In this document: piece after piece, positions 8,842 to 16,035 of the stretch
Numbering within the stretch: the first letter of the stretch is position 1
Layout: each line of letters begins with the position of its first letter
DNA from: Tannerella sp.
GTDB lineage: Bacteria; Bacteroidota; Bacteroidia; Bacteroidales; Tannerellaceae
Assembly (NCBI GenBank): GCA_031279875.1
Contig: JAITHS010000257.1
Location: 1 to 17,086, forward strand
Length of the DNA stretch: 17,086 bases
Direction of reading: 5' to 3'
Position numbers and translations under genes: made by a program
The notes under the pieces: generated by a model
Told to the model about the DNA's origin: nothing
The model's input: only the letters and a program-made list of their open reading frames with translations
The model's database searches: none

Positions 8842-8867
8842 TTAAGAATTACAAATTAAGAATTTGC
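8826..8867 (+). repeat. Heptanucleotide tandem array, AATTACA type
   Basis: Six period-7 units are seen: AATTACA, AATTACA, AATTAAG, AATTACA, AATTAAG, and a decayed AATTTGC. The array lies between the divergent promoters of the HlyD gene and rpsF. With the array at 7837-7865 it brackets the HlyD gene in direct orientation. Confidence 0.85.
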
Positions 8868-8885
8868 AAAAAAAAGCGCAAAAAA

Positions 8886-8917
8886 TTTGGTGGTTTCAAA
8901 AAAAGTCCGTACCTTTG
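8886..8917 (+). promoter_or_regulatory. Bacteroidota-type promoter of the rpsF operon
   Basis: TTTG at 8886-8889 and TACCTTTG at 8910-8917 are separated by 20 nt, a full match to the Bacteroidota housekeeping consensus. The expected transcript start is a few bases downstream, leaving a leader of about 25 nt before rpsF. Confidence 0.85.
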
Positions 8918-8947
8918 CGGCCTCAAATTTAAAAAAATAACAGAAAT

Positions 8948-9391
8948 ATGAACATTTACGAAACCGTTTTCATTTTGACTCCCGTTTTGTCTGATGCACA
9001 GATGAAGGAAGCGGTAGAAAAAATCAAAGACCTGTTGAAATCTCATAATGCAGAGATTATCAACGAGGAGAATTGGGGCTTACGCAAATTAGCCTACCCA
9101 ATCAGCAAGAAGACGACCGGTTTTTACTCTTTGTTGGAGTTTAAGGCCGAGCCTTCGATAGTTGATACACTTGAAACGCTCTTCCGTCGCGATGAGCGTG
9201 TGATACGTTTCCTCACATTCCGTCAGGACAAGTTTGCCGCAGAGTACGCCGAAAAGAGACGTAGTCTCAAAAACGCGCCGAAGGAGATAAAGGAAGAAAA
9301 ATCCGTGATAAAGAAAGAGCCGAAGACGAAAGTTAACAAAACTATCAACGAGGCTGAAATTGAAGACATTGAATTAGAAAAGGAGGATTAA
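8948..9391 (+). CDS. rpsF: 30S ribosomal protein bS6
   Basis: The 147-residue product opens with [20 protein letters not shown] and has the S6 core to about residue 100: [20 protein letters not shown] and [13 protein letters not shown]. bS6 binds bS18 on the platform of the small subunit, near the 3' end of 16S rRNA. A Lys/Glu-rich tail of about 45 residues follows the core, longer than many family members, and ends in acidic [11 protein letters not shown]. It is the first gene of rpsF-rpsR-rplI, 31 nt after a strong promoter. Its own leader (AAATAACAGAAAT before ATG) has no Shine-Dalgarno site. No structured S6:S18 leader could fit in so short a leader. Confidence 0.98.
   Translation: MNIYETVFILTPVLSDAQMKEAVEKIKDLLKSHNAEIINEENWGLRKLAYPISKKTTGFYSLLEFKAEPSIVDTLETLFRRDERVIRFLTFRQDKFAAEYAEKRRSLKNAPKEIKEEKSVIKKEPKTKVNKTINEAEIEDIELEKED
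9380..9386 (+). promoter_or_regulatory. Strong Shine-Dalgarno site for rpsR
   Basis: AAGGAGG is followed by 7 nt and the rpsR ATG at 9394. The site lies inside the last codons of rpsF. It is a full match to the core complement of the 16S 3' end, in a genome whose other leaders mostly lack such sites. Confidence 0.85.
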
Positions 9392-9393
9392 TT

Positions 9394-9669
9394 ATGGCAT
9401 TACCACAACCCAACTCGGAGATACGCTATCTCACCCCTATGTCGGTTGACCAGAAACGGAAGAAATATTGCCGTTTCAAAAAAACCGGAATCAAATACAT
9501 TGATTATAAAGATCCGGAATTTCTCAAAAAATTTCTCAACGAGCAAGGCAAGATATTGCCGCGCCGCATAACCGGCACTTCGCTCAAATTCCAGCGCCGT
9601 ATAGCGCAAGCCGTTAAACGCGCAAGACACCTTGCCTTGTTGCCTTATGTAACCGATTTAATGAAATAA
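9394..9669 (+). CDS. rpsR: 30S ribosomal protein bS18
   Basis: The 91-residue basic protein shows the S18 core: [36 protein letters not shown] and [19 protein letters not shown]. bS18 pairs with bS6 on the 30S platform. The gene starts 2 nt after the rpsF stop, so the two are translationally close, and a strong AAGGAGG sits at the right distance. The length and sequence are ordinary for the family. Confidence 0.98.
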   Translation: MALPQPNSEIRYLTPMSVDQKRKKYCRFKKTGIKYIDYKDPEFLKKFLNEQGKILPRRITGTSLKFQRRIAQAVKRARHLALLPYVTDLMK

Positions 9670-9677
9670 TTAATAAG

Positions 9678-9682
9678 AGGAG
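9678..9682 (+). promoter_or_regulatory. Shine-Dalgarno site for rplI
   Basis: AGGAG (inside AAGAGGAGAGA) lies 9 nt before the rplI ATG at 9692, within the 22-nt gap after rpsR. It is weaker than the rpsR site but still unlike the other leaders in the window. Confidence 0.6.
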
Positions 9683-9691
9683 AGACAGAAT

Positions 9692-10258
9692 ATGGAAATT
9701 ATTTTGAAAGAAGACGTAGCAAATTTAGGCTACAAAGACGATGTTGTAAACGTCAAAAGCGGCTATGGTCGTAACTTTCTAATCCCTCAGGGTAAGGCAG
9801 TTATAGCATCGGTGTCAGCTAAAAAAGTATTAGCGGAGAAACTCCGTCAGCGGGCACACAAGTTAGAGCAAATCCGTCTGGAAGCGCAAGCTCTTGCCGC
9901 CAAATTAGAAGGCACAAGCCTTACGGTAGCAGTCAGAACAAGCTCTTCCGGTACGATATACGGCTCGGTAACAGGCGCCCAAATAGCCGAAGAATTGGCA
10001 AAGAAAGGCTTTGATATCGACCGCAAAGTTATCGGCGTTACCGATTCTATTAAGGAAACAGGCAGTTACACTGCTGTTGTACGCCTTCACAAAGACGCTG
10101 TTGTAGAGATACCGTTTGAAGTGGTATCTGAAAATCCCAAAACGACTGCCAAAGTGTCATCCGATAACGGTGCCGCAGAAGTAGTCGAATCTTTAGAAGT
10201 CGCAGAAGCATCCGAAGCATCCGCTACGCCTGCCGAAGCAGACAATAATACGGTTTAA
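9692..10258 (+). CDS. rplI: 50S ribosomal protein bL9
   Basis: The N-terminal domain carries the L9 signature: [20 protein letters not shown], then [10 protein letters not shown] (residues 8-36). A long connecting helix follows (about 41-75), then the C-terminal rRNA-binding domain (about 76-147, with [19 protein letters not shown]). bL9 is usually near 148 residues. This one has 188, with an extra acidic, Ala/Ser/Glu-rich tail (about 150-188, [16 protein letters not shown]). It is the last gene of the rpsF operon, 69 nt before a hairpin terminator. Confidence 0.98.
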   Translation: MEIILKEDVANLGYKDDVVNVKSGYGRNFLIPQGKAVIASVSAKKVLAEKLRQRAHKLEQIRLEAQALAAKLEGTSLTVAVRTSSSGTIYGSVTGAQIAEELAKKGFDIDRKVIGVTDSIKETGSYTAVVRLHKDAVVEIPFEVVSENPKTTAKVSSDNGAAEVVESLEVAEASEASATPAEADNNTV

Positions 10259-10293
10259 AGGTTTTTTACTAAATACGCCTTGTAAAAATGGCG

Positions 10294-10313
10294 CATAATT
10301 GTATTCATAATTG
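10294..10313 (+). repeat. Short direct repeat CATAATTG
   Basis: CATAATTG occurs at 10294-10301 and 10306-10313, with TATT between them (12-nt period). It lies between the rplI stop and the terminator. It could be an operator for the downstream susC or chance in A/T-rich DNA. Confidence 0.35.
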
Positions 10314-10327
10314 AAAGTTTTTTAGTC

Positions 10328-10365
10328 AGGCTGTTTCGCATTTGTAATGCGGAATAGCCTTTTTT
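10328..10365 (+). terminator. Rho-independent terminator after rplI
   Basis: The arm AGGCTGTTTCGCATT (10328-10342) pairs with AATGCGGAATAGCCT (10346-10360) over 15 bp with two G-U pairs and a TGT loop, followed by five or more T residues. This is the clearest terminator in the window. It lies only 26 nt before the next susC start. Confidence 0.88.
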
Positions 10366-10393
10366 CACTAACCACTAATCACTAATCACTAAT
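10366..10393 (+). repeat. Heptanucleotide array CACTAAT overlapping the susC start codon
   Basis: Four units of period 7 are present: CACTAAC and then three CACTAAT. They fill the whole space between the terminator T-run and the susC coding region. The last two bases of the array are the A and T of the ATG at 10392. Confidence 0.88.
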
Positions 10394-13322
10394 GAAAGTT
10401 TTTCTCACATTTTTCATCATTGCATTACAGTTGCAGACCGTTTTTGCACAACAAACGATTAACGTCAGCGGAGTTGTCGGCGACGCAGACGGCAATCCTG
10501 TTGCAGGCGTCAACGTAACAGTCAAAAACTCGTCGAAAGGCGTGGCGACCGATGCCGACGGTAAGTATTCGATTGACGTTAGCAGTAATACTGTATTAGT
10601 GTACTCATACATTAGTTATAAGACACAGGAGATAGCCGTTGCAGGCAGAACCAAACTCGACGTTACACTTGTTGAAGACATCCTGCTGCTCGACGAGGCA
10701 GTAGTAGTAGGCTACGGCACACAGCGCAAGAAAGACCTCACCGGCTCGATTACAAGCGTCAAATCGGACGCTTTCAACAGTGGCGCCGTCAACACAAACC
10801 CGTTACAGTTGGTTGAAGGCAAAGTAGCCGGTTTGACCGTTACCAGAACAAACGGCAACGACCCTAACTCCGGTCTCGGAGTGCAGTTACGCGGCGTGTC
10901 GTCGGCTAACGGACGCCAGACGCCGCTCGTTATCATCGACGGTGTTCCCGACGGCGACCTCAACACCGTCGCCCCGCAAGACATCGAATCTATCGACGTA
11001 CTCAAAGACGGCTCTGCAGCAGCCATTTACGGCACACGCGGCACTAACGGCGTCATACTCGTTACGACGAAAAAAGGCAAAGCAGGCAAACCGAAAGTAA
11101 CGTTTGAAACGATGCTTTTTACCGAAAATATCACCAAACGGCTCAAATCGCTTACCGCCGATGAATACTGGCAAATGAGCGTTGAAAGCAACAAAGACAT
11201 CATCGACAGAGGTTATAATACCGACTGGTTTAATGAACTGACCAATACGCCGTTAAGTCAAATGTACATCCTGTCGGTATCGGGAGGCGCCGAAAATCTC
11301 GTTTATCGCGCTTCGGCAAGTTACAAAGACCAGAACGGCATCGTGAGCGTGCCTACAAACCGTCGCACAACTAACGGACGCATTGCGTTCACACAGACAT
11401 CGTGGGACGGAGCGCTCAAAATAGACGCCACGCTCGCTTATTCAAATATTCAGTCGAAATTTACCGAATATGAAGCCTTTGAACAGGCTATAATCCGCAA
11501 TCCTACTTATCCTGTTTATAATGAAGACGGTTCGTTTTGTTACTCGCCACAGCCGTCCGAATTTGACTTCAATCCTGTGGCATATCTACATAATCTCAAT
11601 CGCGGGGCACAGTATAACCGCGTCATGGCTGACGTCAGAGCGTCGCTCGAACCGGCTAAAAACCTTAAAATCAGCGCTATGGGCGCCGTGCGGAAAGATA
11701 TGGACATCAGTCATTACTACGACCCGAGCACGTCGGAGTTTAACGCCCGCACCGAGACAGGCATCAAAGGCGTTGCCCAGCGCTCTACAAGTTTCTATAC
11801 CGCCCGCACGTTTGAAACCGTCGCCGATTATGCCCTCAACATCAAGAAACACAACTTTTTTCTGCTTGCGGGATATTCCTATCAGGATTTCGTCAGCGAA
11901 GGTTTTAGTGTGGAAAACAAAAACTTCTCGTCCGACGCATTTCTGTGGAACAATATCGGCAACGGCACATACCTCAAAGAAGGCAAAGCGGCGATGAGCA
12001 GTACCAAGTCGTCAAACAAACTCATCGCCTTTTTCGGGCGCGTCAATTATAATTTCGATGAGAAATACTTGCTATCGGCGTCGTTGAGGCACGAAGGCTC
12101 GTCGCGTTTCGGAGCCAACCACAAGTGGGGTAATTTTCCCGCCGTATCTGCCGGATGGCGCGTCGGCAACGAAGATTTTATGAAAGACGTTAAGTGGCTG
12201 ACTGACTTTAAGATACGCGCCGGTTACGGACTTACCGGCAACGAGATGAGTTCAAACTATATCTCTCTTCTTCGCATGGGATCGCAGCAATACGTACTCA
12301 ACAACGGCGAGTGGACGCTGACCTACGGACCTTCTTCCAACCCTAACCAAAACCTCAAATGGGAAGTCAAGCATGAAATCAATTTCGGTTTTGACGCCGC
12401 TTTTTTCAACGACCGTCTCGGCGTTTCGTTCGATATCTACAACCGCCGCAACACCGACCTGCTATATCAGGTGCAGGCTTCCGTGCCTTCGCTTATTCAC
12501 GACCAAGTTTGGGCTAACGTCGGCGACATGAAGAGCAACGGCGTCGAAATTGTGCTTCACGGTACTCCCGTTAAACATAAATATCTGATTTGGAATATTT
12601 CCGCCAATATCTCTCACAATATCAGCCGATTAGTCTCACTTTCAAACGATAAATACGTCTCGGCGGCTAAATATCTCGAATTCGGCTATCTCGGCGCGCC
12701 CGGCATTCTCGGCAATACGGTAAGATTAGAAGAAGGCGGTCTCGTCGGCAACTTCTACGGCTTTAAATATCAGGGACTTACAGATGAAGGGAAATGGATT
12801 TTTGAGGATGTTGACAACAATAACGTATATAACGACCTCGACAAGCAGATTATCGGTAACGGAATGCCGAAATTTGTTGCCGGATTGACGAGTAATTTCA
12901 TGTTCAGGCGCGTTGAAGCAACTGTCTCATTCAGAGGCGCTTTCAACTTCGATATCCTTAATACCAAAGAGATTTATTACGGCAATCCTAACGTTTTTCC
13001 TTCTTACAATCTGCTTGCTTCCGCACTCGAAAATCATAAAGATATTAAAGATATTCCGCAATATTCAAGTTATTATCTCGAAAAAGGAGATTATATCAAA
13101 GTATCAAATCTTACGCTTGCTTATAACGCTGACATAGAGAAGGTTATCAAACATATCACATCGTTGAAAATTTATGTCGCCGCCGACAATCTCTTCACTT
13201 TTACCGGATATACCGGCATCGACCCCGAAGTCGGCTCTACCGGCTTTGCTACAGGAATAGACAATCGAACGTTCTATCCGCGAACTTGTACTTATACTTT
13301 CGGATTAAATATAGGATTTTAA
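10392..13322 (+). CDS. SusC-like TonB-dependent outer-membrane transporter (second system, complete)
   Basis: The 976-residue protein has a signal peptide (about residues 1-19, VFAQ), a carboxypeptidase-regulatory-like domain (INVSGVVGDADGNPVAGVNV, about 23-94), a TonB box region (LDEAVVVGYG, about 100-109), and a plug ending in the SusC mark YGTRGTNGVILVTTKKGK (213-230). The barrel follows and ends in the terminal Phe of FGLNIGF. There is no STN domain, so it should not signal directly to an anti-sigma factor. Family knowledge gives energised import of oligosaccharides or peptides with a SusD partner, which follows after 22 nt. The substrate cannot be told: no enzyme is near. The start is fixed by the signal peptide; no Shine-Dalgarno site and no TTTG/TAnnTTTG promoter were found just upstream. 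G+C falls sharply near 12560. Confidence 0.96.
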   Translation: MKVFLTFFIIALQLQTVFAQQTINVSGVVGDADGNPVAGVNVTVKNSSKGVATDADGKYSIDVSSNTVLVYSYISYKTQEIAVAGRTKLDVTLVEDILLLDEAVVVGYGTQRKKDLTGSITSVKSDAFNSGAVNTNPLQLVEGKVAGLTVTRTNGNDPNSGLGVQLRGVSSANGRQTPLVIIDGVPDGDLNTVAPQDIESIDVLKDGSAAAIYGTRGTNGVILVTTKKGKAGKPKVTFETMLFTENITKRLKSLTADEYWQMSVESNKDIIDRGYNTDWFNELTNTPLSQMYILSVSGGAENLVYRASASYKDQNGIVSVPTNRRTTNGRIAFTQTSWDGALKIDATLAYSNIQSKFTEYEAFEQAIIRNPTYPVYNEDGSFCYSPQPSEFDFNPVAYLHNLNRGAQYNRVMADVRASLEPAKNLKISAMGAVRKDMDISHYYDPSTSEFNARTETGIKGVAQRSTSFYTARTFETVADYALNIKKHNFFLLAGYSYQDFVSEGFSVENKNFSSDAFLWNNIGNGTYLKEGKAAMSSTKSSNKLIAFFGRVNYNFDEKYLLSASLRHEGSSRFGANHKWGNFPAVSAGWRVGNEDFMKDVKWLTDFKIRAGYGLTGNEMSSNYISLLRMGSQQYVLNNGEWTLTYGPSSNPNQNLKWEVKHEINFGFDAAFFNDRLGVSFDIYNRRNTDLLYQVQASVPSLIHDQVWANVGDMKSNGVEIVLHGTPVKHKYLIWNISANISHNISRLVSLSNDKYVSAAKYLEFGYLGAPGILGNTVRLEEGGLVGNFYGFKYQGLTDEGKWIFEDVDNNNVYNDLDKQIIGNGMPKFVAGLTSNFMFRRVEATVSFRGAFNFDILNTKEIYYGNPNVFPSYNLLASALENHKDIKDIPQYSSYYLEKGDYIKVSNLTLAYNADIEKVIKHITSLKIYVAADNLFTFTGYTGIDPEVGSTGFATGIDNRTFYPRTCTYTFGLNIGF

Positions 13323-13344
13323 CATATTTTAACATTTCCCGACA

Positions 13345-14859
13345 ATGAAAAAGCATATTTTATTACTTACAAGCATAGTATTTTTATACGGATGCACCGA
13401 TCTTAGCGAAACGGTATATCGAGAAATTGTTGCCGACACGTATTATGTTGACGGTGAGGCAGTTGTTGCTGCATATCTTTCGGTTTACGGACCGTTACAG
13501 GACGTTTGGGAAGAGAATTATTTCAATATCACCGAGTTTTCGACCGATGAGGCATGTCGCCCTACACGCCTGCAAAACGGCTACGACGGCGGTCAGTGGA
13601 TACGGATGCACCGTCATCAGTGGATGGTCATCGAATCGCGCGTCGAAGATGTGTGGAACAAATGCTACAAAGGCATCGGTTTTGCCAACACTTGTCTGGC
13701 TGATTTTGAGACGCTCGATTTTGAGAAACTGCGCGTTAAAGGCTCTCGCAGTCAGATGATTGCGGAACTGCGCGGAATGCGGGCGTTTTATTACTACATG
13801 CTTGTGGATTTGTTTGGCGGCGTTCCGATAGTAACGAAAGTCAACGCCGACGCCCCCGCACGCGATAGCCGTGAAGAGGTATGCAAGTTTATCGAAACCG
13901 AACTTAAAGCTGTGCTTAACGACCTGCCTGTCAAGGGTTCGGGCAACGATTACGGCAAGTTTACACAAGGCGCCGCGCAGTCGATTTTAGCCAAATTATA
14001 TCTTAACTCTGAAGTCTGGACGGGCAAAGAACGCCGAAGCGACTGTATATCAGTATGTAATGATATTATCAATTCGGGAAAATATCATCTCGACGCGGGA
14101 TGGCAAGACCCTTTTCATTATTTCAACGAAAACTCGGCCGAAAACATTTTTGTAATCCCCTACGACCAACTGCACGCGACACAGATGAACTATCCGGGCA
14201 GGTTTCTGCACTACACTCATGCTTATACTTTCGGTTTTCCGGTGCCGTCGTCCAACGGAGTATGCACGGAAAAGAGTTATTATGAGAAGTTTAAGCCTAA
14301 CGACAAACGCATTAAGCAGTGGCTTGTCGGGCCGCAGTTTATGGCTGACGGCAAAACGCCGCTACCGTGTGTGATGGATATGGCAGGGCAAAATCTCGTT
14401 TTAGACCCGTATATCAAAAATATGGAAGATGGAGTAGAAAACAGTGGCGTCCGCAATGTTAAATTTCAAATTCAGTTCGGAACGCCTGATTATCCGCAAG
14501 ATAACGACATTCCCGTTACGCGCTATGCCGATATCCTGATGATGAAAGCCGAATGTCTTTTGCGCAATAATCAAAAGGCTGAGGCTCTGGCGATTATCAA
14601 TAATTGTCGTGCCCGTTGCTTTGACGCTTCCGACCCCGACCGCGCTTATTCCGACATCACTCTTGACGAGTTTCTCGACGAGCGCGCCCGCGAGTTTAGT
14701 TATGAGTGCTGCCGCAGACAAGATTTGATACGTTTCGGCAAGTTCAACGACGCATGGTGGGACAAGCCTAAGACCGACCCGTCGCGATGCCTTTTCCCCA
14801 TTCCCGACGCTCGCATTAAAGCCAATCCGAATATGACCCAAAACCCCGGTTATGAATGA
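13345..14859 (+). CDS. SusD/RagB-family lipoprotein (second system)
   Basis: The 504-residue protein begins with a lipoprotein signal and the lipobox LYGC (Cys17), followed by TDLSETVY. SusD features include the helical N-terminal part with MRAFYYYMLVDLFGGVPIVTK (about residues 148-168), GAAQSILAKLYLNSEVW, and the late block with VTRYADILMMKAECLLRN, then DERAREFSYECCRRQDLIRFG. It should form the lid of the SusC at 10392-13322. The gap to susC is 22 nt. No SusE/F-like gene follows: the stop TGA at 14857 directly abuts the dnaJ stop on the other strand. Confidence 0.96.
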   Translation: MKKHILLLTSIVFLYGCTDLSETVYREIVADTYYVDGEAVVAAYLSVYGPLQDVWEENYFNITEFSTDEACRPTRLQNGYDGGQWIRMHRHQWMVIESRVEDVWNKCYKGIGFANTCLADFETLDFEKLRVKGSRSQMIAELRGMRAFYYYMLVDLFGGVPIVTKVNADAPARDSREEVCKFIETELKAVLNDLPVKGSGNDYGKFTQGAAQSILAKLYLNSEVWTGKERRSDCISVCNDIINSGKYHLDAGWQDPFHYFNENSAENIFVIPYDQLHATQMNYPGRFLHYTHAYTFGFPVPSSNGVCTEKSYYEKFKPNDKRIKQWLVGPQFMADGKTPLPCVMDMAGQNLVLDPYIKNMEDGVENSGVRNVKFQIQFGTPDYPQDNDIPVTRYADILMMKAECLLRNNQKAEALAIINNCRARCFDASDPDRAYSDITLDEFLDERAREFSYECCRRQDLIRFGKFNDAWWDKPKTDPSRCLFPIPDARIKANPNMTQNPGYE

Positions 14860-16020
14860 TCAGGTCGTCAAATTACGCATTTTTTCGGTCATCTCGGCTT
14901 GGGCGGAATTTGTCGGCTGAAAGTTTGGAGCAGTCAGCAGGTTGCGAACGGTAGTTTTTTCGTCCGAAGAGATGTGTTTGGGTATGTAAATGCCAATGTT
15001 TACAAGCAGATCTCCGTTGCCGTAGCCATTGACGGCAGGTAAGCCTTTGCCGCGCAGTCGCAGCACTTTTCCGGGCTGGGTGCCGGGTTCGATCGTAACT
15101 TTAACACGTCCGTCAATAGTAGGTATCTCGACGGTATCGCCGAGAATAGCCTGCGGTATCGACAGCATGAGGCAGTAAATCAGGTCGTTTTCATCGCGTA
15201 TCAGTTCGCTGTTGTGTTCTTCTTCAATCACAACGAGCAGGTCGCCGGGGATGCCGTCGTTAGGTGCCGCATTGCCTTTTCCTCTGATAGTCAGTTGCAT
15301 ACCTTCCATAACTCCTGCGGGGATGTTGATACTTATAACGGCTTCGTCGGTTATCAGACCTTCTCCGTGACAGGTGGTGCATTTCTTTTTGACGGTCTTG
15401 CCCTGACCATGACACGTCGGACAGACGGTTTGCGTCTGCATCCTGCCGAGAATGGTCTGCTGTATGCGCGTGATATAGCCGCTACCGTGGCAGTCGGGGC
15501 ATGTTACAATGCTCTTGGGGTCTTCCGCTCCTGTGCCGTTACATTTTTTGCAGGCGATATGTTTTTTAACCTTTATTTTTTTCTCTACACCCGTAGATAC
15601 TTCTTTGAGGTTGAGTTTGACTTTTATTCGGAGGTCGGAGCCGCGCTGTACCGTACGACCGCCGTGTCTGCCTCCGCCGCCGCCGCCGCCTCCGCCGAAG
15701 AAACTGCCGAAATGACCGCCGAAGACGCTTCCGAACTGCTCGAAAATGTCTTCCATCGACATGCCACCGCTAAAACCGCCACCCGACGCCGAACTGCCTA
15801 CTCCGGCATGACCGAACCGGTCGTAACGCTGACGTTTATCAGAATCGCTAAGCACATCGTAAGCTTCGGCCGCCTCCTTAAATTTCTCCTCTGCTTCCTT
15901 GTTGTCCGGATTTTTATCCGGATGATACTGAATGGCTTTCTTTCGGTAAGCAGTCTTTATTTCTTCCGCCGTTGCGCTCTTACCAACGCCCAGCACTTCG
16001 TAATAATCTCGTTTGGACAT
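14860..16020 (-). CDS. dnaJ: Chaperone DnaJ (Hsp40)
   Basis: The 386-residue protein is a full type I DnaJ. It has a J domain at 1-70 with the HPD motif at 33-35, and a Gly/Phe-rich region to about 122 that includes nine Gly in a row (109-117). The zinc domain has four CxxCxGxG motifs: CKKCNGTG (157), CPDCHGSG (174), CPTCHGQG (200) and CTTCHGEG (214). The substrate-binding C-terminal domain follows ([19 protein letters not shown]). It stimulates the ATPase of DnaK and delivers unfolded clients. It lies 15 nt after grpE and is probably co-transcribed with it. dnaK is not in the window. The gene ends with no gap against the convergent susD. Confidence 0.98.
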   Translation of the reverse strand: MSKRDYYEVLGVGKSATAEEIKTAYRKKAIQYHPDKNPDNKEAEEKFKEAAEAYDVLSDSDKRQRYDRFGHAGVGSSASGGGFSGGMSMEDIFEQFGSVFGGHFGSFFGGGGGGGGGRHGGRTVQRGSDLRIKVKLNLKEVSTGVEKKIKVKKHIACKKCNGTGAEDPKSIVTCPDCHGSGYITRIQQTILGRMQTQTVCPTCHGQGKTVKKKCTTCHGEGLITDEAVISINIPAGVMEGMQLTIRGKGNAAPNDGIPGDLLVVIEEEHNSELIRDENDLIYCLMLSIPQAILGDTVEIPTIDGRVKVTIEPGTQPGKVLRLRGKGLPAVNGYGNGDLLVNIGIYIPKHISSDEKTTVRNLLTAPNFQPTNSAQAEMTEKMRNLTT

Positions 16021-16035
16021 ATATCTTTTTTTATT

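Noticed and set aside
7837..8867. CRISPR-like repeats
   Set aside because: The units are 7 nt and directly adjacent, with no spacers and no cas genes.
7801..8887. Transposon or MITE around the HlyD gene
   Set aside because: The flanking arrays are direct tandem heptamers; no terminal inverted repeats with target duplication and no transposase were found, though the CTCAACTC pair was considered.
8918..8947. S6:S18 autoregulatory RNA leader before rpsF
   Set aside because: Only about 25-30 nt lie between the promoter and the start codon, A/T-rich with no stem large enough for that motif.
15670..15696. GCC-type trinucleotide repeat as a regulatory or unstable element
   Set aside because: It encodes nine Gly in the Gly/Phe region of DnaJ, mixed GGC and GGA codons, which is ordinary for that region.
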